Under the pieces are notes generated by a model that worked only from the letters and a program-made list of their open reading frames with translations, was not told the origin of the DNA and searched no databases. The position numbers were made by a program, and so were the translations under genes. 64,000 nucleotides of DNA from Sebastes aleutianus. Taxonomy: Eukaryota; Chordata; Actinopteri; Perciformes; Sebastidae. Positions 22,150 through 34,841 of the stretch are shown here, piece after piece. Location: positions 1,311,009 through 1,375,008 of the forward strand of contig CAKAKS010000062.1 of assembly GCA_916700875.1 (NCBI GenBank), read 5' to 3'. The first letter of the stretch is position 1. Each line of letters starts with the position of its first letter.

Positions 22150-22960
22150 GTAAGTAGCTCGCAGCCTCTGCTCTGCTTAGCGCGCACCACAATCAGCTGT
22201 TGCTCCTGCTAGAAGGGGACGGTCGCCGCGCGCTTTCACCCCTCGTGCATGCTCCGCTTTGCTGATATGAAATGTCCCTTCTTCCTCCTCGGTTCCTCTG
22301 CACCGGGTCCTCCCCCCCCCCACCCCCCCCCCACCCCTACCGCCACCCACCGCCACCTGTTCCTCAGCGGCCGGACAAAGTTGCGGAGAGGACGGCGGCA
22401 GAACTCACCATGCGGCAGCGCGGATCAGAGCGGCATCAGAGGAGCGGGATCTGGTGGGACCTGATGGGACCCGGCGGGACTGTCTACCGGCTACACACAA
22501 CAACAATGTGGTGAAATGTGCGCGAGACAACGAGCAGCCCAAATGAAGAAAGGCTAGGAGTGAAAACACAGCGTGGCAGCACGTGAGGAGGTGCGGGGTC
22601 GTGCTGCGGCCGCGGCCGGAGGAGCGGAGCGGCGCGGCGCGGAGCGGAGGAGCGGCAGGGCTGCTGAATTATTAATAACCGGAGCGGTTCACAGTCTGTC
22701 GTGTTCAGTGAGGAACCAGGGCGGCAGCTGGGGGTTTAGAGGAATTAAATACGGGCTCAGAGTAAACCAGGGACGCAGGGGATTAGTAGCTCTCACCGGA
22801 GAAAGTGTAGGGGCAGCTCGGGGCCGACGGAGAGGAGAGGGCGGGAGGGAGCGGCAGCGACGGGAGCGGTGGGGGACGCAGCCGCGGCGCGGTCCATCAC
22901 AAGCAGCTCATCCACCACTAACACAAAGATTACCTGAAGGGGATACAGGGGGACACGAAG
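21990..22960. promoter_or_regulatory. CpG island, candidate bidirectional upstream nfix promoter
   Basis: This is the strongest CpG- and GC-rich block of the window (for example 22020-22110 and 22590-22660, with GCGGCCGCGGCCGG at 22606-22619). Both flanks are AT-rich. It contains a plus-strand donor (GTAAGT at 22150) and a minus-strand ATG abutting a donor (ATG 22411-22409, then GTGAGT), so transcription may leave in both directions. Confidence 0.65.
22409..22500 (-). CDS. candidate nfix alternative first exon ending in ATG (M-DEFHPF form)
   Basis: On the minus strand the sequence reads GCTGCCGCATG followed immediately by GTGAGTTCTG. NFI exon 2 begins with the Asp codon of DEFHPF, so ATG joined to it would start the protein in frame as M-DEFHPF. 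A start directly at exon 2 fits the NFI pattern, in which several first exons splice to one common exon. There is an in-frame TGA upstream (in the CTCTGATGC segment), so no longer N-terminus is encoded. Only the final ATG would be coding; the rest would be 5' UTR, and the upstream boundary given is arbitrary. The call rests on the CpG context, the donor quality and the match to NFI exon structure. A chance ATG|GTGAGT cannot be excluded. Confidence 0.4.
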
Positions 22961-22989
22961 CAGTGGACGGCGGTTTGAAAACTTTATAA

Positions 22990-25970
22990 ATGCAGGGAGA
23001 CATACACGTATATTTTTGTAAATTCAAAACAAAAACTGTCTAATTAGATTTTCTATTGTATTTTGAAGGAGGATAAACGGAACCGAGGTGGGTTAAAGCT
23101 CTGCTACCCAGGATTCATTTAATTCCCATGGCAATTTATTGGACCGACCTATAGCCTATTATGTCATGCCTGTGGTGGGAATATATGAGACATTTCAACT
23201 GTTAACTGTCGCCTTGTTTTAGAGATGTGTAACACCTTTGTATTTTCCATATTAACGCACAGCCACCGGCCCGAAGCAGGCCTCAGAGTTCACAATCACA
23301 TCCACAGTCTAACTGTAACAACCTGTCTGTTGATTTGGTCATGAATAAAGCCGTGAGACAGAGCAGGTGCATGACTCCTGGCTCAACACAATATTTATTC
23401 ACCACAAATATACAATTCAGATGGAATTTCAGCACGCAATAGAGAGATGGCCCGCTTATGAATAAATTACTAAAGTTTTGACCTTTTATGGGAAACGAAG
23501 CACTTCGCAGGAAGTGCGCAACTGCACACGTCACTGCGAATAAAACCAATAAAACGATGAGCGCAAAATGGATTCCACCTGCCAGTTTAGTCTGTGTTGG
23601 TTCAACTTGATCACTTTACAAGCAGACAAATGAGAAGCTTCTGGACTCCGAGTTGTTCCCAGAGAGGCACACTGAGGGAGAACAAGCCTCACCTTTCTTC
23701 ACCAAGAACATTAAATGTAAAGCTTCATGAAATACCGACTTTTTACATTTACTTTGGAATAAAAAAAAGCATTGTAGTTTAATATTTAGAATGTGGGGAA
23801 GTTTTAATGGCCTATAATAATTTTGTCAATAGAACAACAGATCTATTTTGAAGTGTTCCATTTTGAATATCTAGACTAAAATATCAGTTTAAATGACCCT
23901 TATTTTAACTGAAACCGTTGTTAATTAACGCCTTAATTAATTTGATCAGCGTTCTTGTCACAGTCTTTTAATTTAACACACCAGGCTCCGTTTTTATATT
24001 TATAACATTTAATATCCGTCGTTTCTGTAAATTCATTTAAAAGAAACACAAAATATGCCACTTTCCACAGTTTTTAAACGGTGTACAGCTTACAATAAAA
24101 TACAAAACACAAAGAAATACATGACAAATAATTAGTTTAGGCCTCAAGTATTTGATTTATATATATATATATATGCTAAACATAATTAGGCTGTGTGACA
24201 GTGGGGGATAAATGTACTGAGGTCATATTTTGGGGACTTTAAATGTAGGAAATAGTTATTTGTAAAAAATAATTAATTAATTAATTAATTAAAATAAAAA
24301 AGCATCAGGATGAATTTGTTCAATTTATTTTAATTTATTATACATTTTTTTTAGTTATCAGCTAACTAATTCAAGGCCCAGATTCTGTCACATTTCCAAC
24401 TAGAGCATTTTTAAATAGGTCTGATAAATGATTTAGGCAGCAGTTGATGTGAATGTGTGTAATGAGTGTGTGTGGCCTCTTACAGTGAGCGGCCTGCAGG
24501 AGCAGAGGGGAACGTCTCAAACTGACTGTTTCAACTGTCTCCAGGCCTCTACGATCACTATGACTTATTACACTGCGTTAAATTATTTATTTATTCATTT
24601 ATTTATTTTTTAATGGTGCACCACGAACTCATATCATATTCTTTCATTATTCTTCTTAAAAAATATTTAGCCAACCTGCGCACTCTTTGAACAGACGAGG
24701 GATTTGTGTTTGAACTGGAAGGATGCTGAATATTGTGTATAAATGTAACGCGAGATAAACGTTCGTTAAAACGTGTGTGAGACACAACTGCATCTTATTA
24801 CTGTGATATGAAGCCGTCTCAGACTGTTGGTTGATTTTAGTAAAGACTTGACCTGATGCTTTGACCGGAACATTGCTGGCTTTTATTTCTTTAAACATCC
24901 TTGAACTTATGCGGCCTGGTTAGGACCTGAACGCATCACTGAGTTGTGTTAATCTGCTTATAGAGCCGTTTAATTTAAATGCTCCCAATTTAAATGTCTG
25001 TTTTATTTTAGTGGAGAGAGTAGTCCCGTTTTTAAATTTAATTCATTTGAACATCTGACTCTTTTAGAAATGGCCGTTATGTTCTTAACAGAGCAACAAT
25101 ATTTGGACACATTTGGTTCAGTAACTGTATGAAGATCAGGGATCACATGAGTGACCCTGAAGGCCTCAGCTCTGACAGCGTCTCCACAACCTCTAAACCC
25201 GCGGATCACTGCTTTCATCAGGCTGTTACAGATCTGAATATCCTGACCTCCAGACCTCTCCAGACCTCTCCAGACCTCTCTATATCTCTCCATATCTCTC
25301 CATACTTCTCCATTTCCACATTGTGCAGTCTGTATTGGCCTCAGACAGCAGCTCGCGCTCATTGTCAGCCTCCTTTCCTCCGGTCCCTCCTCTACACCGT
25401 CTCTCTCTCTGGAGGTTTACACACACTGGGAGACAAAAGGTCCACCAGGCAACGGCCTGCCGAGGAATGCTGACCTTGGCACGGCCAGTGGAACCGGTCC
25501 GACTCACGGCCCATTCTCTCGTTTCTTTGGCTTTCAATTAAGACGCATTTGACCTGCGCCAACTTCCAAGAGGTGCCACGGGGGATGGAGGCGCAACGGA
25601 GACCCGGAGGAGCCCGGTAGTAGGAGCCCCGTAGTAGGAGCCCCGTAGGAGCCCCGTAGGAGCCCTTTCCTGCAGGCTTTAGCTATAGGAACAGGCTGCT
25701 GGAGGTGCTGCAGGCCTCTGATGAAGAGGAGAAACTTCCAGCAACGTTAACAGGACAACACGGGAGGTTAGAGAAAATGTAGACTCAGTTTATAGGACAA
25801 TGATGTAAAGAATAACATGATGTTTAATGACAAACAGCAAACAAGAAGTGCATTAAGGTTAAACTAAGTGTGGGAGGACACTGCATGCCCCTGATATTGT
25901 AATATGATTATAAAATGATAATTAACAAGATGAAAATCAATTTGGAATATTGAGGTAAAGTCAAATAAGT
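22990..25970. other. AT-rich unique DNA next to the CpG island
   Basis: Non-repetitive for most of its length, with TATATA at 24160-24175, AATTAATTAATT at 24270-24292, a CCAGACCTCT tandem at about 25245-25315 and a GTAGTAGGAGCCCC tandem at about 25607-25668. No exon is recognised. Confidence 0.4.
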
Positions 25971-25971
25971 A

Positions 25972-26890
25972 GTAGTGGAGGTGTTGAGGTCTTTTACTGA
26001 AGTAGCATTACCACACATTAGAAATACTCCATACAAGTAAAAAATCCTATTCACAATTTGACTTAAGTGAAAATACACAGCAAATTTACTTTATGTAGTA
26101 TCAAAAGTAAAAGTACTATATAGGACCCTATAATTAGGTTATTAATAATAAGGCATTAAAAAGTGTATTTTAATGTTCTATCTGGTTGAGTTGGAGAACA
26201 TTTTAGCTATATGGGGAGATTAATATATAACAATACATATTTTCATGTTGTTATTTTGTTTGTAAAATCTTTAAAGTACCTACAACTGTAACCGTCGGAT
26301 AAATGGAGTAAAAAGTATTTCCCTTTTAAACGTAGTGATGCACTGATACCAATACCAGATCGGATATCTGGTCGATACGGATTCAAATAAGCTGGATCGG
26401 TATCATGACAATGGAGCTGATCTATTCAGTTCAGTTCTATGTTTATATACCCTATACATTATATACTGGAATTTTAATTCCTGTTTCAGTTTTGACCAGT
26501 TTGTTGCTGCATTAAAAAGGTTCACACTTGAATTGATTCCTGTTAATTTTGAAGCCAAGTTTCTGGTGTATGATTTATTATTTTAATAATAAATAACAAT
26601 TCAGTAAATGCATATCTATGAATTTATTTGTTATATTTTGTTTCACAAAGTTAGGAAAGCAATGTTTAAGTCAAGCCTGAAATGGCCTTCCACACAACAG
26701 AATGATCCCAGTCACTTCCACACAGTGAGGCAAACAGCTTATTAATTAAACACTGGTACCGGGTCAGTACTCGGTATTGGAGCCCAGGTATTGTTTTTTG
26801 ATCATGCATCCCTATAAATATAAAGTATCTTAAAATAAAGTGCAATACCTCAAAATTGTAGTACTTGAGTAAAAACACTTTTCCAGCAGT
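25972..26890 (+). mobile_element. interspersed repeat (TAGTGGAGG type) split by a hAT insertion
   Basis: Left half 25972-26332 (GTAGTGGAGGTGTTGAGGTC, TACTCCATACAAGTAAAAAA, CAAAAGTAAAAGTAC) and right half 26815-26890 (CCTCAAAATTGTAGTACTTGAGT) are two parts of a repeat very common in fish genomes. The hAT-like element at 26333-26814 sits between them. Confidence 0.65.
26333..26814 (+). mobile_element. hAT-like MITE, TAGTGATGCA termini
   Basis: It starts TAGTGATGCACTGATACC and ends GATCATGCATCCCTA, with subterminal GATACCAATACCAG / CTCGGTATTGG sequence. It is non-coding and 482 bp. An 8-bp target duplication is not preserved. Confidence 0.7.
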
Positions 26891-27247
26891 GAAAATGAGG
26901 TCAGAGTAAGTTCCCATTACTGTATGATGAGATAATAAGATAACCATAAGATGTCCAGTCTGACACAATCTGACATTTAGGGTTGATGGGTGAGTTGATT
27001 CACTCCTGATGAAATGCTACAGTAAGGTGCCAGAGGAAAAACAACAAAACAAAAGCACACAACCAAAAGAGTAAGATTTCCCCTGAAGAGAGAATGAAAG
27101 CTTTGAAAGCTTTTATTTTGTAAATGCTTGCACTGGACCTACCGTAGCAGAGCTTTCAAAAATAAAAGACAGAGAAAAAAATAGAATAGGAACTGCATGA
27201 GGGCCACATTTTAACAGACAGAAATATTAAGTTTATTATATAGTTTA

Positions 27248-27994
27248 TAGAGCTGTCAATTGATTAAAATATTTAATCATGATTAATCACATGATTGTCC
27301 ATAGTTAATCACCGTTAATCAAAAATTTTGCATCTGTTCAAAATATACCTTAAAGGGAGATTTGTCAAGTATTTAATACTCTTATCAACATGGGAGTGGG
27401 CAAATATGCTGCTTAATGCAAATGTATGTATATATTTATTATTGTAAATCAATTAACAACACAAAACAATGACAGATATTGTCCAGAAACCCTCACAGGT
27501 ACTGCATTTAGCATAAAACAATATGCTCCAATCATAACATGGCAAACTGCAGCCCAACAGGCAACAACAGCTGTCAGTGTGTCAGTGTGCTGACTTGACT
27601 ATGACTTGCCCCAAACTGCATGTGATTATCATAAAGTGGGCATGTCTGTAAAGGGGAGACTCGTGGGTACCCATAGAACCCATTTACATTCACTGATCTG
27701 GAGGTCAGAGGTCAAGGGACCCCTTTGAAAATGACCATGACAGTTTTCATTGCCAAAATTTAGCGTAAGTTTGGAACGTTATTTATCTTATTAATCTTCG
27801 CGACAAGCTAGTATGACATAGTTGGTACCGATGGATTCATCAGGTTTTTCTAGGTTCAGATGATGCCAGTATCTTCTCTCTAGTTTTAAAGCTGAGTTTG
27901 CCTCAACCTAAAAATCACAAGTTGCGTTAATGCGTTAAAGAAATTAGTGGTATTAAAACAAATTTGCATTAAGGCGTTAACTTTGACTGCCCTA
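27248..27994 (+). mobile_element. family A element, copy 2
   Basis: It starts TAGAGCTGTCAATTG and ends TTTGACTGCCCTA, and is collinear with the copy at 1450. It retains a 3' block (GGTACCGATGGATTCATCAG... CTAGTTTTAAAGCTGAG) that copy 1 has lost. It is the longest, best-preserved copy together with 45309. Confidence 0.82.
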
Positions 27995-28709
27995 ATATAC
28001 CTATATATATATATATAGGTTTATTATATCAATGATGTGGTTCTGTTTGTCTAGTTAATTATTTTTGACTTTCTAAATCTTTTTCACAAAGCTCTGGAGA
28101 TAGGTGGAGCCTTTGATATTAAAATGGATCACTCTTTACTGACACAACTTATCAAATAACTTGTGATGTTGAAACACAGTATATTTCCATATCTTACAGC
28201 GTATAGACCGATTCATCTGAGGAAGTGAGTGAATCCCGACGGGCCTTTGAAATACAGGTTGAAGCTTAATTAGGAGCGGTGCTTAATTACCAAAAGACCC
28301 CTGAGAAAGTGTGCTGGCCCTTTGTACATCAAGGTAGGAAAACACTGTTTAAAGTCACTCGCTTCAAATATAGACGTGTTTACTCGTTGGACAACAAAGT
28401 TGTTTTTTGTGATTGATTGATAATAAATGTGAGGAGAAACGAGCACTTTCTGAAGGAAAAGCACATTTTATTTTATTAGAAAAAATAGACTCCATTTTTA
28501 TCAGAGTACAATTTCCTCACATGCACTCACTTGAATTAGCATAAGATAGCGTGGTTGCTAAACACAAACACACACACAGCAAACACATGCACCTGCAGGC
28601 TGAGCGCTGAGATTAACAACACCTGATGGAGGAGGATGATTGGTGGAGCCTCGGGCCCTGCGAACCACCGATTGGCTCGGCAGAAGACCGGGCTAACTGA
28701 TGCTGAGCG

Positions 28710-28765
<56 letters not shown>

Positions 28766-28968
28766 TCTCTCAGGGTATCCCAACACTCCCCTGCCCTTAT
28801 CAGGCAGCTCCACTGCACCGCTAGAGGAGTGCTGCTCTCGGGAGGGCCGGGCTACCAGCGAGGCGCTTATCTTCTACCGGCAAGGAGGGTTTATAGGTCT
28901 GATTAACTCGCTGCTCGTATGTGTTGTGTGTAGGAGAAAAGAAGAGAGTGTATTATTGTGTGTTATAG

Positions 28969-29019
<51 letters not shown>

Positions 29020-29094
29020 AGAAAGGTGTTGGTGAAGCACACAGCGAAAGGATGACACACACATATCCTCTTGTTCCTTCAATGAGTCGTAGCT
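27995..29094. other. non-coding DNA with two (TG)n arrays
   Basis: (TG)n at about 28711-28763 and 28972-29013. No exon is recognised. Confidence 0.45.
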
Positions 29095-29102
29095 CTTCAG
29101 AG

Positions 29103-30108
29103 CATACTTGTCAACCCTGACACCTCTAAAGTAGTATTTCGAAACCAAAGCGGGGGTGGGGGGGTCTGGGAGTTCCTCCCACAGAAAGATTTGAGTTTCC
29201 GAGACTCAAGAATGAAAATAACAAAATAATAAGTACACTGCAACAACATTTTGATGCTAATTGGGCCTACCTTTATTTAACTTTCAATTCTCAGGAATCA
29301 GAAGTGAATAATTGGCCCCTCTGGTGTGAACTTGTGTGAATCTCTGGTAGAAACTAAAATTCATCACATTTCATTCATTTATTTTTTGCTTCTGCTGTAG
29401 TATTTCTTTCCGTTTCTCTCTCCTTCTCTCACTCACTGAAGACCCTCTCAGACACAACGCGACAACGGCACCGCTGCGCTCTGAAACACGTTATTTCCAA
29501 CAGCCCGCGCCACAACGGCTTTGCTGTGATGGTACGTGTCCACAGGGGCGTTTTCTTATCACGAGGGATCACCTCGCTTCCCAGCGTTGGACGCTTGATG
29601 AGCTGCCACTCGTCACAAGGCACCTAATTGGACGAACACTTTCCCTCTGCAGCTCCCAGCTTTCAAACCGGAAACCGGAACTTTTTTTAACATCATTTTA
29701 CATTTGATGCCAGAAATAAGCCACGCAGTTGCTGAATCTGTCTTTATTTTGGATCGACGAGGGTTAGTTTTAAAGTTCCTCTGGAGTTTCCAGAGGCGGC
29801 GAGTCGCGTCGGATGCCCCTGATTTGCACAAAGTAGCCTAGACCTCAACTTTATGCAAATGATGACCTCAAATTGCGCCGCCACGCTACCAGAATGCATT
29901 GCTGCTTACGTAGACAATGAATGGGAAGCGTGGAAAAGACGGAGGCTGTGGACGTGTACCGTGATGCTGTGATGTGCGGGAAAAAAAGGTGTGAAATATT
30001 GCCATAAATCAGGAGAAATGCAGGAGAAATGTGACACCAGGAGGAAACCGGGAGAGGGCGATGTATAACGGGAGTCTCCCGGGAAAATCGGGAGGGTCGG
30101 CAAATATG
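29103..30108 (+). mobile_element. complete non-autonomous hAT element with perfect target duplication
   Basis: The element runs from CATACTTGTCAACCCT to a right end that reads CATATTTGCCGACCCT on the minus strand. It is flanked on both sides by CTTCAGAG (29095-29102 and 30109-30116), a perfect 8-bp duplication as made by hAT transposases. Near the right end is the CCCGATTTTCCCGGGAGACT block (minus strand) typical of this fish family. The 1,006 bp contain no transposase. Confidence 0.9.
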
Positions 30109-30116
30109 CTTCAGAG

Positions 30117-32440
30117 GCACCCAGGAAGTAAAAGACAAAGCTCTGTCGTGAGCGAGGGGGTGTTGAGCATAGAAGCAAACTGGTTGTAATGCATTACAAA
30201 GCTCCAAACTTTAAAAAAAAAAAAAGTCTCCCTCCTTTGTAAAATCTCTATCAAATTGCACCATTCATCATCGTGATGATTGGAGCAGAGCGGAGCGGGG
30301 CTCAGCGATATCATTCGTTCTGGTTTGGGTCCAGCCGGTACTACCAGAGAGTGTCATCGTTGGCGGGGGGGAGGGAGACGAGTGGGAGGCGGTAAAGAGA
30401 AGAGTATGGTCGCCCCCCCCCCCCTTCTCTCCCACCCCATAGGAGAAAACAGGGCCGCTATAATCTCCTTTCCTGGCTCTCCATGAAAGAGAGAGGAAGA
30501 GCCACCAGAGCCTCGGTCCACTCAGATCTGCTGCCCCTCACCCCTGCTGTCTATCTCCTATCTCCTCGTTCCCCTCTTCCTCTCTGCCTATCTGTCCCTC
30601 TCTCGTTCCTGCTCTTCATCCTCTGCTTCACTTGCTCGTCCAGAATCTCCCCATAGTCATCGTTGGTGCATTTACTTTGCTCAGCGGGTATCAGTTATCA
30701 CACCTCCAGTTATCTACAGCACAGGCCTGCACGTCTCTCTTGTGTTCCGTCTTTAGTCATGTTTCTAGGGATGATGGCAGTGCCAGTCTATCATTCGGTC
30801 GGTCGATCAGTCCACCACTTTAGTCCAGACTGACATATCTCAACAACTACTAGATGGGTTGCCATGAAATCCGGGACATTCATGGTCCCCAGAGGATGAA
30901 TCCTACCGACTCAACCCTGTCTCCTACTAAATACGTTCCCATACAACTAAACCGCATTGTCAATTAAATTTCAATGGAAACATATTTTCTCCCGCATTAT
31001 GGTGTCAGCTTTAGGCCTAGTCCACACGTACACGGGTAGTTTTGTAAACAGCGTTTCCCTCCTTCGTTCTCAAAAAATATAACCCGTCCACACGAGCACG
31101 GTTTTAAACAAGTAGTTGCATTGGATAAGTAGTAGTGACCTCCGTAGCACATTCTGATGCCTCTGTTCCTCAATATAGTGAATGAGTAACTTTACTTTAT
31201 GTGTAAACATGAAAAAAGTCCTTTTAGCAGGTCATTTGGCCACGTCTGCCGTTAATGGTTGTATTTATGCCGCTGTTGCACGACATGCCGCCTCATTAGT
31301 GATGAAAACTCAGTTTTCCATGTCTACACGTCAACACTGAAAATGGAGTTTCTGAATATATTGACCTCTCCTCTAGCACCGCCATCAGGTCAAATACTTT
31401 GGTTTATGGCCAAAATACCCACAAAACTAATGACATTCCAACAATCAGTCTACTTTGTGTTTAGTGCTAATAACTTAACATGTGCTAATGCTCACATACA
31501 AAACCAAGATGGGCCTCGCAGAGCTGCTAGCATGACTGTAGGCTCGAAACAAAGAACCAATATTGCCAAGAAGTGAAAGTCAATTATTCGCTCCATTACA
31601 ACATCAGCCCCCAGCAGCAGAGCTACGCTTTCACCATTTTGGACTGAAAGCGACTACCGGACGGCAGTAAAAGTAAAACAAAATCATTTCTATTCTATTG
31701 TCATATTCTACTAAAATGGCCTGTGTTGAACAATAAAATATTATAAATATAATTTATTTTTAGTCCAAAATGGCGGCAGCAGTTTGTTGTAAAAAAAACA
31801 CTGGAGTTTCGTCTCTTTCCTCTGAAGCCACCAAGCAGTCCACATTAGAATGGCTACTTTTTCCAATATCAAAAGTTGTGGATGGTACCAATAGAACCAC
31901 TCCATTCTTAGTAGCACCTCGGTCGAGGTTCCCAGCGAGCTGAGCCGATACTAGAAGGTGGAGTCAACTACTGATTGGTCAGAGAGAATCCTGCACAAAC
32001 CAACCATTTTTAAATAGCCAAGCTACCGTCTATAGTAACCACAATTTTGAATTCGCTCGACACAGATTTTAAAAAATGGTAGCTTGCAAAATTACGCCAT
32101 ACACACTACGTACACACTACGTACACACTACGTACACACTACGTACACTGCGTCGTGCAATTGACAAAGGGCAGACGTTCTTCTGTTTGGTTGTCGTTGA
32201 AATGATTCAGCGTGTGTCCCGTTGAAGATGACGTCACAACAGTTTCACGCACCGTCGCTACAGCGATGGGTGCTATCCGCAGTGGAAACACAATATAGAG
32301 AAAAGGACCTGGTACCAAAAGTGAGTGGAGTCGAGCAGAGCCGTACCGTGTAGCGGAAACACGGCTTTAGTCATTGTTCACCAGCCTCTTTCCAGCGCTT
32401 TCATTGATATTTGATGCACCACGAGGTTTCAAGCAAAGCC
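30117..32440. other. repeat debris and unique DNA, no gene
   Basis: At about 30828-30990 a common fish repeat is recognisable (CAACAACTACTAGATGGGTT... TCATGGTCCCCAGAGGATGA). At 31015-31110 is a CCACACGTACACGGG-type DNA-element end, and at 31850-32370 are MITE-like pieces ending CCGTGTAGCGGAAACACGGC. Ends are unclear. Confidence 0.4.
32100..32150. repeat. 11-bp tandem (TACACACTACG)n
   Basis: About four and a half copies of TACACACTACG. Confidence 0.95.
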
Positions 32441-33420
32441 CTCAAAGTACAAAATGTTCCCATCTCGTTTCCCAAATTTCCAATCCCCGCTCCCCTTTTC
32501 CTTTAACCACTTCCTCCCATGCTCGCCTCTCATTGCGCGCTCCCTCTTTCACACCTCTGAAGGGGGGGGGGGGGTATCATTTTATGGATCCCTGCCATTC
32601 AGTCTGGTCCTCCTCCCCTCCCTCCGTCTGCCTCCATTTCCCATACTCTTCCATCACGTTTCCCTGACTCTCCCTATCCTTCCTCCTCCCTGTTTCCTCC
32701 TTCCTTTCCTCCCTCCGTCCTCACCCAACCTCCCCCTTCTTTTTTTTTGATGGGTGGAGTCTCCTCTGTGGTGCCATTTTCTGTTTGGTAGTACATACAA
32801 GGGAACATGAATATTCATGACTAATCCACTCTGCGCCCTCCACCCCCAAACCACCACCATCACCACCCCCCCCCCACCACCCCCCCCCCCCAACTCGGCC
32901 CTGCCGTCGAAGGCAACACTTGGTAGTGGCACATGGCGAGACAGCTGTTGCGAACCAAGCCAGGCATCTGTGCAGCAGGAGCATACGAGGAAAAGAGGGA
33001 ACGAGGGAGAAAGCAAGCAAGAGATCGTACTGTTAGAAACAGATAAAGAGGACGGAGGTAACGAGATAAAGAGACAGATATATGTAGAGATCCAGTCAGG
33101 GTGGTATGGAGCGGGCAGCGGTTGGGGGGGCATCTGGGTAAAGGAGAGCCAGACAGACAGAAGGAACGGGGCGGTGGCGAGGTCATCTGGGTGAAAAGGA
33201 AGGGGACGAGCCAGACGGAGGGAAATGGGCACTGATGGGAGGGTCTGTCTGGGGATGGAGAGGGAGACAAACTGAAAAAAGATGGGCGAGAGTGAGACAG
33301 AGAGGGAGGGAGGGAGAGGGGGAGGGCATCTGAACATAAAAGACAAAAACCTGTAAAGAGACAGCGGGAGCGAGGGGAGGACAGAGGGACGTCACACCTG
33401 ACTTTAATGCTTGTGTAGAA
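32441..33420. other. strand-asymmetric block: pyrimidine-rich then purine-rich
   Basis: 32450-32750 is strongly C/T-rich on the plus strand and 32980-33400 strongly G/A-rich, with C-runs at 32867-32892 between. Long minus-strand frames here are rich in Ser, Pro and Leu and are compositional. The 32750-32850 part between the halves is normal in composition and holds the CATGAATATTCATG palindrome. Confidence 0.6.
32806..32819. promoter_or_regulatory. 14-bp palindrome CATGAATATTCATG
   Basis: A perfect palindrome whose half-sites (ATGAATATTCAT) resemble a POU-factor dimer site of the MORE type (ATGCATATGCAT). It lies in a short unique patch. Binding is only an inference. Confidence 0.3.
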
Positions 33421-33999
33421 TAAAAAGAAGTGATTCTCCTCAAGTGGTCCCAAGATAGATCTGAGGGGTCACAAGCAGCATCGTAGCCAGAGGTCAGAGG
33501 TCACGAGTCTAAAATCTCAAACAGGATTCCATCCAACTAAGAAATACTCATTACAAATTTCTAGGTATTTAAAAATATATATATTATTTATTAATTTACT
33601 TAATTACTTATTTATTGTATTTACTATTTATTATTTTTACTATTGATTTTTATTTTCCGTTGTTTCAAAGCCTTCTTTACACTGCCAAGTAGATTTTTTT
33701 GTGCCTAAAACAAAAAAATATATATATATTTTTTCTGATGTTTCTCATTAAAAAAAAAAATACTAAATAATATTCTCTCACCAGGCCAGTTAAAATCCTT
33801 CAAATGAAACAATTTGTGAATGAATGAATTGAATCAAAATGAATCTTTGGTTGCACTGCTCACACTGTGTTCTCTATATAAGACCAGGTAGCTCATGCAT
33901 GACAAAACATTTGGAAATCACTGTAAATTATCCACCAATACAACAACAAAAAGCTATTTTGAAGAAAAGAAAGATTCACATTAATTTCCATCTGTTGAC
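33421..33999. other. AT-rich non-coding stretch
   Basis: Runs of TATTTATTAATTTACTTAATT at 33585-33660 and poly-A/T patches. Nothing else is recognised. Confidence 0.4.
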
Positions 34000-34307
34000 C
34001 TGTAACTTAAAGGGGCACTCAAACAGTTGTACAATGTCTCCGGTGGCAGAGGGAGCTTTCTAAAGCCTGGAAAATGCACCCGGATGATGTCATAGTGATG
34101 TCATCATGGTTATCTCAGCTTTTTTAAACAGAAAGTCTACATTACAAACCAGAGGTGTGAAGTTTGAAAGAAGTAAGCATTTAGGACGCAGGGTTGATCG
34201 ATAGATACTATCCAGTTGCATTATGGGAATTGTAGGATCCAGTATTTCTGGAGATTGACCCATACTAGAGACTTCTGGATATCTGGACCACGGCTGCCTC
34301 AATTTTA
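34000..34307 (+). repeat. family E repeat, third copy
   Basis: It contains ATGTCATCATGGTTATCTCAG and TTGCATTATGGGAATTGTAGGATCC, matching the tandem copies at 18664-19442 but more diverged. Confidence 0.7.
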
Positions 34308-34310
34308 ACA

Positions 34311-34742
34311 AGGGCTGTCAAAGTTAAGGCGATAATAACAAGTTAACGCACATTTTTTCACCACCTCTAATTTCTTTAACGCATTAACGCAATAGATCTT
34401 TTGGAGGCTGTAGTGGGCTCAGTTTTAAAGCTAGAGTAGAATAAGCAGGTATCATGAAACTAGAAATCCCAAGGAAACCATCGGTACCCACCATGTCACT
34501 AGCTTGTCGAGAAGGAGGTTAAATGACGCTCCAAACTTGCGCTAAATTTTGGTGAGGAAAAACTGTCATGGCCATTTCCAAAAGGGTCCCTTGACCTCTG
34601 ACCTCCAGATCAGTGAATGTAAATTTGTTCTATGGGTACCCACGAGTCTCCCCTTTACAGACATGCCCACTTTATGATAATCACATGCAGTTTGGGGCAA
34701 GTCATAGTCAAGTCAGCACACTGACACACTGACAGCTGTTGT
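34311..34742 (-). mobile_element. family A element, 3' half, minus orientation
   Basis: It begins AGGGCTGTCAAAGTTAA, the inverted right end of the family, and follows it through to GACACTGACAGCTGTTGTT, where it is truncated. It inserted exactly beside the family E copy. Confidence 0.8.
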
Positions 34743-34841
34743 TGAATGTTAGGCTAATTTTAACCATTATTTTTTAAATCTGTCTCTTACAAGTTGCACA
34801 ATTTAATGAAAATGCGAAAGAAGAATGAAAGTGCAATGATA

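Noticed and set aside
28711..29013. Regular short repeats considered as a CRISPR-like array
   Set aside because: They are simple (TG)n microsatellites with no spacers, in a eukaryotic genome.
32654..33453. Minus-strand open frames of up to 230 codons
   Set aside because: They are rich in Ser, Pro, Leu and Phe because the plus strand is purine-rich there. No domain, no start context, no splice logic.
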